64,000 nt of DNA, from positions 124,001 to 188,000 of the forward strand of contig NZ_CP113930.1 in the NCBI RefSeq assembly GCF_029392095.1, read 5' to 3'. Position numbers and translations under genes: made by a program. The notes under the pieces are model-generated. The model did not search any database. It was not told the DNA's origin and saw only the letters and a program-made list of their open reading frames with translations. This document shows, one piece after another, positions 42,033 to 54,685 of this stretch; position 1 is the first letter of the stretch, and each line of letters opens with the position of its first letter. This DNA comes from Lactobacillus sp. ESL0700 (GTDB lineage Bacteria > Bacillota > Bacilli > Lactobacillales > Lactobacillaceae).

Positions 42033-42091
42033 TATTGAAGAAAATGTGGTTTTCACTTGATATATTTGTATAATAATACAGAGGTGAAATC

Positions 42092-42433
42092 ATGGAATTA
42101 GGTTCGATATCGGGATGGGTAACCGCATTTGCCGAGATTGCAGCTGTGTGTGTAGCGCTGTTCTTGCCTTATTACGAGAATAATCAGGAACGCAATAAAC
42201 GTTCACGCAACTTACGGTTAATTTTTAAGGCTTTTATCAAAGATGCGCTGGAAGAAGACGATACTAAAAAGCTGGAATCATATTTTAAAATTAGTTATTT
42301 GATTAATGACAATGAGGATGATGAGCAGATTTTTTCATTAATCCAGCAGGCAATTATGGTAATTAACGACCACCAAATTACTGCTGAACAAAAAGAAAAA
42401 GAAGTTCAAGAAATTGTTGATTGCATTGATTAA
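42092..42433 (+). CDS. Small protein with N-terminal membrane helix, unknown
   Basis: 113 aa: one membrane helix (WVTAFAEIAAVCVALFLPYY) followed by a basic patch (NNQERNKRSRN) and an acidic, helical cytosolic tail. The start follows AGAGGTGAAATC. I do not recognise the family; the layout recalls small membrane proteins of phage islands or restriction loci, which is only resemblance. It is flanked by its own terminator. Confidence 0.65.
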   Translation: MELGSISGWVTAFAEIAAVCVALFLPYYENNQERNKRSRNLRLIFKAFIKDALEEDDTKKLESYFKISYLINDNEDDEQIFSLIQQAIMVINDHQITAEQKEKEVQEIVDCID

Positions 42434-42434
42434 T

Positions 42435-42468
42435 AAAACCACGTCTAGTGTTTAGGCGTGGTTTTTTA
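42435..42468 (+). terminator. Terminator
   Basis: AAAACCACG/CGTGGTTTT stem with T-run. Confidence 0.8.
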
Positions 42469-42540
42469 CTTGAAAATGGTTAATTTTAAAAATATTAGTT
42501 TATTAGTAGTAAACTAGGGATTAACAACGGAGGTTTAATA

Positions 42541-43506
42541 ATGAAAAAGATTGATGGACACTTGCATTTAGTGCGCTCACTTGCCGGCTTTAATGGGAAA
42601 GGCAGCCTAACAGCTCTGGGCAATGGCCGGGCGATTTGGGATAATGATCAAACCGTGATTAAGCTGCTCCCAGATGGGTGGGGCGATGATACCTTTACTG
42701 CTGAATCGGCGCTAAAAGTCTTGGCAGCTAACGATGTTGCTAAAGCTGTTTTATTGCAGGGCAGTCTATATGGCTTTCAAAATTATTATTCTTATCAGGC
42801 AGTTAAAAAATATCCTGATCACTTTATTGGTGCCTTTTCGGTAGACCCGTTTAGCGAATTTTACATGCAAATTGTTAAGCGGCATGTTGAAAAATTGGGC
42901 TTTAGGGCGATGAAGTTTGAAATTAGTCAGGGTGGTGGCATGACTGGGTATCACGTGACCACGCCGTTTCGGTTGGATACCGATCCGCGCATTGGTCGCA
43001 TTTTTCATTATCTTAGTGATTATCCCGGCTTTGTGGTTACTGTGGATTACGGTGATTATTCACAAGTTAGCTATCAGCCGGAGGCAATTGTCAACTTGGC
43101 TAAAATGTACCCTCAACTAGACTTTGTGGTTTGCCACTTGTCTTTTCCAAATGCTGATCATTTAGATCGCCTGCAAAATGCACTAGAGCAGTGGCAGCCT
43201 TATCACAATATCTATACTGATATTGCGGCAATTCAAGATATTGAAGGTGAAACTGCTGAACCATTTACGCGCTGTCAAAAAGATGTCACACTTGCTAAAC
43301 AAATCTTAGGTGCTAAGCGGATTATTTGGGGCAGTGATGCACCGTGGTCAGCCACCTTTAATTCTTATCAAAGTTTGGCAACTTGGTTAGAGCGGACTAC
43401 GATTTTTACTCCAGATGAACTGGCGGATGTGATGTATAACAATGCGGAGCGAATTTATTTTAAAAAAGCGGCAATCGCGGCTGTTAAGGCGGCTAATGAA
43501 GGTTAG
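42541..43506 (+). CDS. Amidohydrolase family protein (amidohydro_2)
   Basis: 321-aa TIM-barrel metal-dependent hydrolase or decarboxylase. The metal motif DGHLHLV is at residues 5-11; the C-terminal Asp is in WGSDAPWS. The middle holds KFEISQGGGMTGYHVTTPFR and VVCHLSF with the metal His. The family includes o-pyrocatechuate-type decarboxylases and lactonases; the substrate is not visible. It is followed after 20 nt by a 2-hydroxyacid dehydrogenase gene, so the two may process the same sugar- or organic-acid. Confidence 0.8.
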   Translation: MKKIDGHLHLVRSLAGFNGKGSLTALGNGRAIWDNDQTVIKLLPDGWGDDTFTAESALKVLAANDVAKAVLLQGSLYGFQNYYSYQAVKKYPDHFIGAFSVDPFSEFYMQIVKRHVEKLGFRAMKFEISQGGGMTGYHVTTPFRLDTDPRIGRIFHYLSDYPGFVVTVDYGDYSQVSYQPEAIVNLAKMYPQLDFVVCHLSFPNADHLDRLQNALEQWQPYHNIYTDIAAIQDIEGETAEPFTRCQKDVTLAKQILGAKRIIWGSDAPWSATFNSYQSLATWLERTTIFTPDELADVMYNNAERIYFKKAAIAAVKAANEG

Positions 43507-43526
43507 TCACTAGAAAGGAAAGTTTA

Positions 43527-44498
43527 ATGAAACAAAAAGTATTGGTAACTGGGAAGGCTCCCGAGCCAGGAATTAAAAAGCTGCAGGCAGAATTTGATGT
43601 TACTTATCCACTAGATAAGCCATTTTCACGTGGAGAAGTATTACGAATGCTGCCCGAATATGATGGTTTGCTTCTGATGGGGCTAAAAGGCGATCGCGAG
43701 TTAATTGATGCCGGTACTAATCTGAAAATTATTGCTACAAGCGGTGTGGGATTTGACCATATTGATATTGATTACGCCCAAGCTAAGGGGATTGTGGTCG
43801 CTAATACTCCGCAAGCAGTACGGATGCCAACAGCGGAAATGACCATTGCATTATTATTGGCAACTGTGCGCAAGTTACATGTGTATGATCAGAATTTACG
43901 CTCGGGTAACTGGCTTGATGTTGGTCAGCCCCAGAATATGGGGATGAGCCTGGAAGGTAAGACCTTGGGTATTTACGGCATGGGACGAATTGGCAGTACT
44001 GTCGGTCAATTTGCCCAAGTGTTGGGGATGAATGTCATTTATAATAAACGGCACCGCTTAAGTCCCGCTAAGGAGCAGGAACTTAATGTTAAATATGCGG
44101 ATTTTTCAACGTTGATTAAGAAGGCGGATATCATTACCTTGCATGCTCCATTAACGCCGCAAACTGCCGGAGTTTTTGACAGTAATGTTTTTAACCAAAT
44201 GAAACCTACGGCCTATATTATTAATACGGCGCGGGGCAAGTTAATTAACCAAGCGGATTTAATTACTGCTTTAAAAAATAAAACAATTGCTGGTGCGGGA
44301 CTTGATGTGTTTGAAACTGAACCCGAAGTCCCAGAAGCTTTACGGGCATTAGATAATGTAGTGCTATCGCCGCATGCGGGTACTGGAACCTTGCAAGCGC
44401 GGACGGCGATTGCTGCAGAAGCAGCGACAAATATCATTGCTCTATTGCGAGATGGCCAAGCTAAAAATATGGTTAATCAGGTTGCGCAATATTTATAA
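43527..44498 (+). CDS. D-isomer-specific 2-hydroxyacid dehydrogenase
   Basis: 323-aa NAD(P)-dependent enzyme. The Rossmann motif is GIYGMGRIGSTVGQ near residue 150; the catalytic Arg is in NTARGKLI, Glu in FETEPEVP and His in SPHAGTGT. Closest in pattern to the glyoxylate/hydroxypyruvate or phosphoglycerate dehydrogenase branch rather than D-lactate dehydrogenase LdhA. AGAAAGGAAAG precedes the ATG. Probably one operon with the amidohydrolase. Confidence 0.88.
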   Translation: MKQKVLVTGKAPEPGIKKLQAEFDVTYPLDKPFSRGEVLRMLPEYDGLLLMGLKGDRELIDAGTNLKIIATSGVGFDHIDIDYAQAKGIVVANTPQAVRMPTAEMTIALLLATVRKLHVYDQNLRSGNWLDVGQPQNMGMSLEGKTLGIYGMGRIGSTVGQFAQVLGMNVIYNKRHRLSPAKEQELNVKYADFSTLIKKADIITLHAPLTPQTAGVFDSNVFNQMKPTAYIINTARGKLINQADLITALKNKTIAGAGLDVFETEPEVPEALRALDNVVLSPHAGTGTLQARTAIAAEAATNIIALLRDGQAKNMVNQVAQYL

Positions 44499-44512
44499 GG
44501 AAGAAATAAGAC

Positions 44513-44553
44513 AAAACAGGCTGAAAAGTAGTTGCTTTCCAGCCTGTTTTATT
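44513..44553. terminator. Bidirectional terminator between convergent genes
   Basis: AAAACAGGCTGAAAAG/CTTTCCAGCCTGTTTT stem, shared by the dehydrogenase and the DeoR-type gene. Confidence 0.8.
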
Positions 44554-44556
44554 TGG

Positions 44557-45318
44557 TTAAAGTTGAACCTGAATGACTTGTATCCCAGCTTTAATAAAGC
44601 CATCAATAATCTTCTTTGGTGTAAAAGAGTCGGTTATTAGTAAATCAATGTCGGTTGCTTGGCAAATTGTGAAGTTAGAGAATTGCTTAAACTTACTATA
44701 ATCAGCAACCACAATTAATTTTCGAGCATGTTTAATAATTGCTTCGTTGACTTTGGCTTCCTCAATAAATGGCGTAGAAACGCCACGATTTAAACTAAGC
44801 CCAGCACAGCCAATGATTGCCCAATCGGCATAAATTTTTAAAAATGGTTCAATTGCTAAATCACCACTCATAATCATTTTGCGGCTGATATTGCCACCAC
44901 TTAAAATAATTTTGCTATTGCTGGCACGCATATCTAAATTTCCGGCATAACCATTATTAGTTAAGATATTAACGTCCTTTTTTAATAAATATGGGATGGC
45001 TTCAAAGGCGGTTGTACTTGAATTAACAAAGACCCAATTATGTTTTTCAACGTGAGATGAAGCCTCCTTACCAATTCGTTGCTTGATGTAACTTACAGAG
45101 TCTGTAAACGGAATTTCTTCAGGCTTAACTAAGGAAATAATCCCTTTTTCTTGTTCGATTTGCCCCTGATTGGCTAAATTACTGCAATCACGGCGAACTG
45201 TCATTATTGATACGCCTAGTTTTTTACTAAGGTCATCTAACGAAATGTTTTTTTGATGATTTAGCAAGTCGATAATTTTTTTTCTTCTATTTTTTATTTC
45301 TTGGTATGAATTTTTCAT
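44557..45318 (-). CDS. DeoR-family transcriptional regulator of the ula operon
   Basis: 253 aa. The N-terminal DeoR HTH (KKIIDLLNHQKNISLDDLSK, KLGVSIMTVRRDCSNLANQG) is followed by the DeoRC sensor domain (VFVNSSTTAFEAIPYLL, NILTNNGYAG, GCAGLSLNRGVSTPFIEEAK). The family binds a sugar phosphate; UlaR of E. coli binds L-ascorbate 6-phosphate. Divergent placement to ulaG and repeated TATCATAAAA boxes between the genes support the same role here. Confidence 0.85.
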   Translation of the reverse strand: MKNSYQEIKNRRKKIIDLLNHQKNISLDDLSKKLGVSIMTVRRDCSNLANQGQIEQEKGIISLVKPEEIPFTDSVSYIKQRIGKEASSHVEKHNWVFVNSSTTAFEAIPYLLKKDVNILTNNGYAGNLDMRASNSKIILSGGNISRKMIMSGDLAIEPFLKIYADWAIIGCAGLSLNRGVSTPFIEEAKVNEAIIKHARKLIVVADYSKFKQFSNFTICQATDIDLLITDSFTPKKIIDGFIKAGIQVIQVQL

Positions 45319-45366
45319 TTTAATTCCCTAGTTAATAATAATTCCCAACGTTTTCTATCAAAAAAA

Positions 45367-45452
45367 TATCATAAAATCGTGATAAATTCTAGAATTAAGA
45401 TACATCACACCGTAAAGTATCATAAAAATATCAAATTATCATAAAATATGAT
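45367..45452 (+). promoter_or_regulatory. Repeated operator boxes between DeoR-type gene and ulaG
   Basis: Three related sites: TATCA-8-TGATA (45367-45384), TATCATAAAAATATCA (45418-45433), and the palindrome ATCATAAAATATGAT (45438-45452). The last abuts the -35. Probably UlaR-like binding sites; seen as repeats, binding inferred. Confidence 0.65.
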
Positions 45453-45480
45453 TGAAAGCGATAACACAAAACAATATAAT
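45452..45480 (+). promoter_or_regulatory. ula promoter with overlapping cre site
   Basis: TTGAAA (45452-45457), 17-nt spacer, TATAAT (45475-45480). TGAAAGCGATAACA (45453-45466) fits the CcpA cre consensus and covers the -35 region, so glucose repression by steric block is expected. Confidence 0.8.
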
Positions 45481-45521
45481 CTGTTATGAAAACAAATAAA
45501 GATACTTTTTAGGAGGAAAAA

Positions 45522-46595
45522 ATGTCAAAACCTACAAATATTAATGAAGTTACACCTGCAGTTTTTGCAGAAAACAATTTCCCTGAATGGGGCACATATT
45601 TAAATGAACAGATTGCAGATAAACAAGTACCCGAAAAGTCATTCTCAATTTGGTGGCTAGGATGTATGGGAATGTGGCTTAAGACACATGAAGGGACCAA
45701 CATCGCTATTGATATGTGGAACGGCACAGGTAAGCACACACATGGTGACGGTAAAATGCGTAAAGGTCACCAAATGATGCGGATGACCGGTGGGGAAGCC
45801 TTACAGCCAAACATGCGTAACAAGCCATACGTAATTGATCCATTTGCAATTAGAGATTTGGATGCATTGTGCGTTACTCATACTCACCACGATCACTTAG
45901 ATATTTATACTGCAGCTTGTGTAAATAAGTTCTGTCCAGATGCTAAGTTTATTGGGCCTCAAGGAGTTGCCGATGAATGGAAGTCATGGGGCGTTCCTGA
46001 AGAAAAAATCATCGTTGTAAAACCAGGTGACGAAGTCAAAGTAGGCTCTGTAACGATTAAGGCTCTAGAAGCTTTTGATAGAACCGAATTAGTAACTGAA
46101 GACGATCCTAATGTTAAATTGGCTGGCACTAAGCCAAAGGAAATGGCAAAGTTGGCCGTAAATTATCTTCTTGAAACTTCAGGCGGTAATTTATATCATT
46201 CAGGTGATTCTCATTATTCTAACACTTATGTTAAGCACGGTAATGAAAATAAAATTGATGTTACATTGTGTGCTTATGGTGAAAATCCCCGTGGTATTAC
46301 TGACAAATTGGATGATTCACAAGTTTTACGAATGGGTGAAGCTTTGAATACTAAAGTAATCATTCCAATGCACTACGATATTTGGTCAAATATTTACAGT
46401 GATCCTAAAGATATTTTAGCTTTGTGGAGTAGAAAAAAGTACCGCTTACAATACAAGTTTAAACCATATATTTGGCAAGTTGGCGGCGAATTCAATTATC
46501 CACAAGATAAAGATAATTTTGAATACATGTATGATCGTGGCTTCCATGATGCATTTAAGAATGACCCAGACTTACCATTCCCAGAATTATTATAA
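45522..46595 (+). CDS. ulaG: L-ascorbate-6-phosphate lactonase
   Basis: 357-aa metallo-beta-lactamase-fold enzyme that opens the lactone of L-ascorbate 6-phosphate to 3-keto-L-gulonate 6-phosphate. The metal motif is THTHHDHLD; IWWLGCMGMWLKT near residue 45 and CAYGENPRGITDKLDD are UlaG-typical. First gene of the operon, right behind a strong AGGAGG. Confidence 0.95.
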   Translation: MSKPTNINEVTPAVFAENNFPEWGTYLNEQIADKQVPEKSFSIWWLGCMGMWLKTHEGTNIAIDMWNGTGKHTHGDGKMRKGHQMMRMTGGEALQPNMRNKPYVIDPFAIRDLDALCVTHTHHDHLDIYTAACVNKFCPDAKFIGPQGVADEWKSWGVPEEKIIVVKPGDEVKVGSVTIKALEAFDRTELVTEDDPNVKLAGTKPKEMAKLAVNYLLETSGGNLYHSGDSHYSNTYVKHGNENKIDVTLCAYGENPRGITDKLDDSQVLRMGEALNTKVIIPMHYDIWSNIYSDPKDILALWSRKKYRLQYKFKPYIWQVGGEFNYPQDKDNFEYMYDRGFHDAFKNDPDLPFPELL

Positions 46596-46631
46596 TTATT
46601 TTTTTAGATAATTATATGGTAGGAGGGAATT

Positions 46632-47108
46632 ATGCTACGTTATTTTTTAGAAAATCATTTGATTAATATCAGTACAGAGCATCCGCAAAATTGGGAAGAT
46701 GCAATCAGAGTTTCTGGTGAAATTATGAAGTCAAATAATCTTGTTACTGATAAGTATATTGATCAAGTAATTGCTGATGTTAAAAAGTATGGTCCGTATA
46801 TTGTAATTGTGCCTGGGGTTGCTATGCCTCACTCACAAGCGGATAGTTCAGGTGTTTTGGGTACTGGTATTGGTCTGACAATTTTTCCAGAAGCAGTTTC
46901 CTTCGACAAAGATGATTCTGAAAAGGATGCTCAGTTGTTCTTTATGCTAGCTGCCAAGGATAACAAGCAGCACATGGAGAATATTGCTAACTTGTCCAAT
47001 ATGCTGATGGAAGATGGCTTGATTGAAGACTTACGAAAAGTTAAAAATTTAGAAGATTATCATCAGGTGATGGACAAGTACGAATTAAGCACAAAAGAGA
47101 GTAGGTAA
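46632..47108 (+). CDS. ulaC: Ascorbate PTS EIIA component
   Basis: 158-aa PTS EIIA type-2 domain. The phosphorylated His is His67 in GVAMPHSQA. It receives phosphate from HPr and passes it to the EIIB encoded two genes on. It lies directly before the EIIC gene. Confidence 0.92.
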   Translation: MLRYFLENHLINISTEHPQNWEDAIRVSGEIMKSNNLVTDKYIDQVIADVKKYGPYIVIVPGVAMPHSQADSSGVLGTGIGLTIFPEAVSFDKDDSEKDAQLFFMLAAKDNKQHMENIANLSNMLMEDGLIEDLRKVKNLEDYHQVMDKYELSTKESR

Positions 47109-47112
47109 GCAA

Positions 47113-48609
47113 ATGCAAAATGTTTTAAATGTTTTACTAGCCATTTGGAGCTACTTTGCCACTAATGTTTTAGGACAACCTGCATTTATGATCGGTTTTA
47201 TTGTTTTGATCGGTTATATTTTGGAACGTAAAAAGTGGTACGAGGTCTTGTCTGGCTTTTTAAAGGCCACAGTCGGCTACTTTATTTTGTCAGCTGGATC
47301 AGGTGGACTGGTTAATACTTTCCGACCAATTTTGGTTGGGCTAAAAGATCGTTTCCATTTAAGTGCGATGATTATTGATCCATATTTTGGACAAAATGCC
47401 GTTAATGCAGGGATTATGCAACGCTTTGGTCGCTCTTTTGCAGATACGATGCTGTTACTCTTATTTGCATATATTATCAATATTTTATTGGTGCGCTTTT
47501 CTAAATACACTAAATTAAGAGCGGTTTTTACAACTGGTAATGTTCAAGTTCAACAAGCTGCTACGGCTTTTTGGCTAATCCTGTTTTGTTTTCCAACTTT
47601 AAATAGATTATCAATTTTAGCAATTATGAGTTTGATCCTAGGTCTTTATTGGGCCGTTGGTTCTAACTTAACTGTTGGGATTACGCAAGAATTAACCGAT
47701 GGTGCTGGTTTTGCTGTTGCTCACCAACAAATGTTTGGTATTTATTTCTTTGCTAAAATTTCTGAAATGCTTGAAAAGCATTCCATGAAAAAGGGCAAGG
47801 AAAATAAAAATAAGCGACTTGAAGACATTGAATTGCCTAGCTTTATGTCAATTTTTAATGACAACATGGTTTCAACTTCTTTGTTAATGCTGGTATTCAT
47901 TGGTGCGATTTTAATTGTATTAGGTCCAGATTACTTAACTAAGGCTCATTTTATGCAAAAGGGTCAAAGCTTCATCTTTTACATTTTGCAAACAGCACTA
48001 CAATTCTCAGTTTATCTTGCCATTTTACAGTTAGGTGTTAGAACGTTCGTTAATGAATTGACAGAATCCTTCACGGGTATTTCTGATAGATGGTTGCCTG
48101 GTGCCGTTCCTGGTATCGATGTTGCTGCAACCTTAGGTTTTGGCTCACAAAATGCACAAACGATTGGCTTTATGTTTGGTGCATTAGGTCAATTTACAAT
48201 GATCTTTTTGTTACTGATCTTCCATTCGCCTACTTTGGTAATTGCAGGTTTTATCCCATTATTCTTTGATAATGCAGCAATTGGTTTGTACTCTAACGAT
48301 CGTGGTGGTTACAAGTGTGCCATGATAATGCCGTTTATTTCTGGCTTAATTCAAGTTGCTGGGTCAGCCTTAATTGCTACTTGGGTTGGTATGGCTCGTT
48401 ATGGTGGCTACCTTGGTATGTTCGACTGGGCTACTATTTGGCCATTCTTCACTGTAATTATGAAGTACTTAGGTTACTTTGGTGTTGCAATTATCATTAT
48501 TGCCTTGCTGGCAATTCCGCAATTGCAGTACCGCGCAGACCCAGAAGGTTACTTCTTAATTACTGAGGATTACTCAGCTTGGGAAAAGCTAAATCATAAG
48601 GAAGAATAA
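47113..48609 (+). CDS. ulaA: Ascorbate PTS EIIC component
   Basis: 498-aa membrane transporter of the UlaA/SgaT family with about eleven helices. It carries the family blocks GQPAFMIGFIVLIGYILERK, TELTDGAGFAVAHQQMFGIY-like (residue ~195) and DRWLPGAVPGIDVAATLGFG. It moves L-ascorbate in while EIIB phosphorylates it. Confidence 0.95.
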   Translation: MQNVLNVLLAIWSYFATNVLGQPAFMIGFIVLIGYILERKKWYEVLSGFLKATVGYFILSAGSGGLVNTFRPILVGLKDRFHLSAMIIDPYFGQNAVNAGIMQRFGRSFADTMLLLLFAYIINILLVRFSKYTKLRAVFTTGNVQVQQAATAFWLILFCFPTLNRLSILAIMSLILGLYWAVGSNLTVGITQELTDGAGFAVAHQQMFGIYFFAKISEMLEKHSMKKGKENKNKRLEDIELPSFMSIFNDNMVSTSLLMLVFIGAILIVLGPDYLTKAHFMQKGQSFIFYILQTALQFSVYLAILQLGVRTFVNELTESFTGISDRWLPGAVPGIDVAATLGFGSQNAQTIGFMFGALGQFTMIFLLLIFHSPTLVIAGFIPLFFDNAAIGLYSNDRGGYKCAMIMPFISGLIQVAGSALIATWVGMARYGGYLGMFDWATIWPFFTVIMKYLGYFGVAIIIIALLAIPQLQYRADPEGYFLITEDYSAWEKLNHKEE

Positions 48610-48639
48610 TATTTGTTTTAGGTTAAAGGAACGAGAATT

Positions 48640-48945
48640 ATGAAAATTTTAACTGCATGTGCTAACGGTTCAGGTACTAGCTTAATGTTGATGAGAACCG
48701 TTAAAAAGACAATGGAAAAAATGGGTTATCAGATTACGCAAGCTGACCATACTTCAATTTCAGAAGCTAAAGGAATTGCCCGTAATTATGACGTTGTTTT
48801 TACTTCAATTCCGTTTATTAAAATGTTTGACGAAGTAAAAAAACGTGGTGGCGAGGTAATCGGCATTAAGAATGTTATCTCAGCTAAAGAAGTTGAAGAT
48901 AAGATTAACGAATCCGATATTCCAACAAAATTCAAGAAAAATTAA
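48640..48945 (+). CDS. ulaB: Ascorbate PTS EIIB component
   Basis: 101-aa EIIB of the lactose/ascorbate type. The phosphocysteine is Cys7 in the P-loop MKILTACANGSGTS. It is located right after EIIC. Confidence 0.94.
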   Translation: MKILTACANGSGTSLMLMRTVKKTMEKMGYQITQADHTSISEAKGIARNYDVVFTSIPFIKMFDEVKKRGGEVIGIKNVISAKEVEDKINESDIPTKFKKN

Positions 48946-48956
48946 AGGAGATAATA

Positions 48957-49595
48957 ATGACGATACCTAAATTACAAGTTGCCTTAGACAGTGATAATAC
49001 TGCTCAAGCAATTAGCGTTTTACGCAAAGTTGAAGATTTAATTGATGTTGTTGAAGCTGGGACTATTTTGGTCTACCGCGATGGTTTAAGTGCCGTAAGA
49101 AATTTACGTGCGATGGCTCCCGATAAAATTGTTTTGGCAGATGTGAAGTGTGCTGATGCCGGAACAAAATGTGGTAAGTCTTGCAAGGATGCCGGTGCTG
49201 ATTGGATGACCTGTATTAATGCGGCAACAGTTCCAACGATGAGCAATGCTCAAAAAGAAATTGAAGTTCAGGTTGAGCTTTATGAAGGCTGGGATGATAA
49301 AGACAGAATGCAACAATGGCTTGACAATGGGATTCATCAAGTTGTTTATCACCAAAGCCGTGATGCCAAGTTTGCTGGTCAAAAATGGTCTGAAAAAGAT
49401 GTTGAAAACGTTAAGAATTTGATCAAGATGGGCTTCAAGGTATCTGTTACTGGTGGTGTTCATCCAGAAATTCTGAAGTTATTTAAGGGTGTACCTGTTT
49501 ATACCTTTATTGCTGGTCGGGCAATTAGAGAAGCCGACGATCCTCGTGCTGTTGCACAACAGTTCAAGGACGAAATTAATAAAATTTGGGGTTAA
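48957..49595 (+). CDS. ulaD: 3-keto-L-gulonate-6-phosphate decarboxylase
   Basis: 212-aa TIM-barrel of the OMP-decarboxylase superfamily, giving L-xylulose 5-phosphate and CO2. LQVALDSDNTAQAI at the N-terminus, VLADVKCADAG with the conserved D-x-K-x-x-D, and VTGGVHPE near the end match KGPDC. AAAGGAGATAAT precedes the ATG. Confidence 0.94.
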   Translation: MTIPKLQVALDSDNTAQAISVLRKVEDLIDVVEAGTILVYRDGLSAVRNLRAMAPDKIVLADVKCADAGTKCGKSCKDAGADWMTCINAATVPTMSNAQKEIEVQVELYEGWDDKDRMQQWLDNGIHQVVYHQSRDAKFAGQKWSEKDVENVKNLIKMGFKVSVTGGVHPEILKLFKGVPVYTFIAGRAIREADDPRAVAQQFKDEINKIWG

Positions 49596-49669
49596 TTAAT
49601 GATTGGGAAAACTATTGGGTTTAAATTCATGGCTTTCCCTTTTATTTTAAATTAGAAAGGAAGGATAAC

Positions 49670-50551
49670 ATGACAGTAAATTCGTTAGGCATTTATGAAA
49701 AAGCCTTGCCGCAGAATTTATCTTGGGAAGAAACCTTTAATTTAGTTCATCAATTAGGCTTTAATTTCTTGGAGTTTTCAATTGATGAAAGTGACAAACG
49801 ATTAGCGCGTTTGGATTGGACACATGATGAACGCAAAAAGTTTCGTGACCTGATGTGGTCGACTAACACAAGGATTAACAACTTAATGTTGTCAGGACAT
49901 CGCCGCTTTCCGTTAGGGTCTGCTGACCCCGATGTACGTAAGAAATCATTAGAAATGATGTCAAAGGCGGTTGATTTATGTGTTGACTTAGGCATTCATA
50001 ATATTCAGATGGCTGGCTATGATGTCTATTATGAAAAAAAGACAGATCTATCTCGTGAGTATTACGTGGAAAATCTGATTAAATGTGTCCATATGGCAGC
50101 TAAGAAAAATATTATGTTATCGATCGAAACAATGGATGATCCATTTATTAATAATTTGTCTAAGATTGCTCAATATCACCAACTAACTCAAAGTCCGTGG
50201 CTGCAAGCTTATCCAGACTTAGGCAATTTAAGTGCATGGCCTGAAAATGATGTGCCCGCTGAAATTGAAAACTATATTGATACGATCTGTGCAATTCATC
50301 TAAAAGATAGTAAAAAAGTAACGCCAGATTTTAAAGGTCAATTTAAAAATGTACCTTTTGGCACAGGGTGTGTTGATTTTGTGGGCTTATTGCGAGAATT
50401 AGTTCGTCTTAATTATAATGGTAGTTTTACGATTGAAATGTGGTCAGGCGATAACGGCGATGAGAATGCACTGGAAGAAGTTGAGGCTGCGAAGACTTTC
50501 TTTGATAAAATTTTTGCTCAAGTTGGAATTACACAGGAAGCAGTTGAATAA
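49670..50551 (+). CDS. ulaE: L-xylulose-5-phosphate 3-epimerase
   Basis: 293-aa xylose isomerase-like TIM barrel that makes L-ribulose 5-phosphate. Metal-site residues appear in LSIETMDDPF, AYPDLGNLSAW and GSFTIEMWSGD. The gap before it (49596-49669) holds only the RBS AGAAAGGAAGG. Confidence 0.93.
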   Translation: MTVNSLGIYEKALPQNLSWEETFNLVHQLGFNFLEFSIDESDKRLARLDWTHDERKKFRDLMWSTNTRINNLMLSGHRRFPLGSADPDVRKKSLEMMSKAVDLCVDLGIHNIQMAGYDVYYEKKTDLSREYYVENLIKCVHMAAKKNIMLSIETMDDPFINNLSKIAQYHQLTQSPWLQAYPDLGNLSAWPENDVPAEIENYIDTICAIHLKDSKKVTPDFKGQFKNVPFGTGCVDFVGLLRELVRLNYNGSFTIEMWSGDNGDENALEEVEAAKTFFDKIFAQVGITQEAVE

Positions 50552-50564
50552 TGGGGAGGTTATC

Positions 50565-51260
50565 ATGCTTGAAAAGTTAAAAGAAGAAGTATATGAGGCC
50601 AACATGTCGCTGCCTAGATTGGATTTGGTAACTTTTACTTGGGGAAATGTATCTGGCATTGATCGTGATGCGGGATTATATGTTATCAAGCCGTCAGGTG
50701 TACCATATGAGGAACTTAAGCCGGAAGATTTAGTAGTTGTTAATTTAAAGGGTGAGGTAGTTGAAGGCGATAAAAATCCTTCTTCAGATACGCCAACTCA
50801 TACGTATTTATATAATCATTTTCCTAATATTGGTGGCATTGTTCATACACATTCACCTTGGGCGGTATCTTTTGCGGCAGCTAAAATGGATATTCCGGCG
50901 TTAAACACTACCCATGCCGATACATTTTATACCGATGTTCCGGCAGCTGATGCGTTAACTAAGGAAGAGATTGAAGAAGATTATGAGGGCAATACTGGTA
51001 AGACAATTGTTAGAACTTTTAAGGAGCGACATTTAGATTATGAAGCAACTCCAGCAGCTTTAGTGAGTCAACACGGACCGTTTGCATGGGGAGAAACTCC
51101 TGAAAAGGCAGTTTATAATGCTAAAGTTTTAGAAGTTGTTGCAGAAGAAGATTTTCATACCTTAGAATTGACCCATCAAAGTTCTGAATTGCCGCAATAC
51201 TTACTTGATAAGCATTATTATCGTAAGCATGGTCCCAACGCTTACTATGGACAAAAATAG
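50565..51260 (+). CDS. ulaF: L-ribulose-5-phosphate 4-epimerase
   Basis: 231-aa class II aldolase-fold enzyme that produces D-xylulose 5-phosphate for the phosphoketolase or pentose phosphate route. The zinc His residues are in THSPWA and STHGP-like SQHGPFAWG; TWGNVSGIDRD and VIKPSGVPYEEL are the substrate loops. The start at 50565 follows GGGGAGG; the frame is open further back inside ulaE, which is shadow. Confidence 0.94.
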   Translation: MLEKLKEEVYEANMSLPRLDLVTFTWGNVSGIDRDAGLYVIKPSGVPYEELKPEDLVVVNLKGEVVEGDKNPSSDTPTHTYLYNHFPNIGGIVHTHSPWAVSFAAAKMDIPALNTTHADTFYTDVPAADALTKEEIEEDYEGNTGKTIVRTFKERHLDYEATPAALVSQHGPFAWGETPEKAVYNAKVLEVVAEEDFHTLELTHQSSELPQYLLDKHYYRKHGPNAYYGQK

Positions 51261-51325
51261 TAAAAAAAGTTAAAGTTAAGTTATTTTAAAGTGTGTTATT
51301 TAGATTTAATATAATTGTTTTTTAG

Positions 51326-54629
<3,304 letters not shown>

Positions 54630-54631
54630 AT

Positions 54632-54671
54632 AAAAATTCCACATTTGCGAGTCACAAATGTGGAATTTTTC
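54632..54671 (+). terminator. Terminator
   Basis: Perfect 16-bp stem AAAAATTCCACATTTG/CAAATGTGGAATTTTT. Confidence 0.85.
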
Positions 54672-54685
54672 AGTTATTCAGTTAT

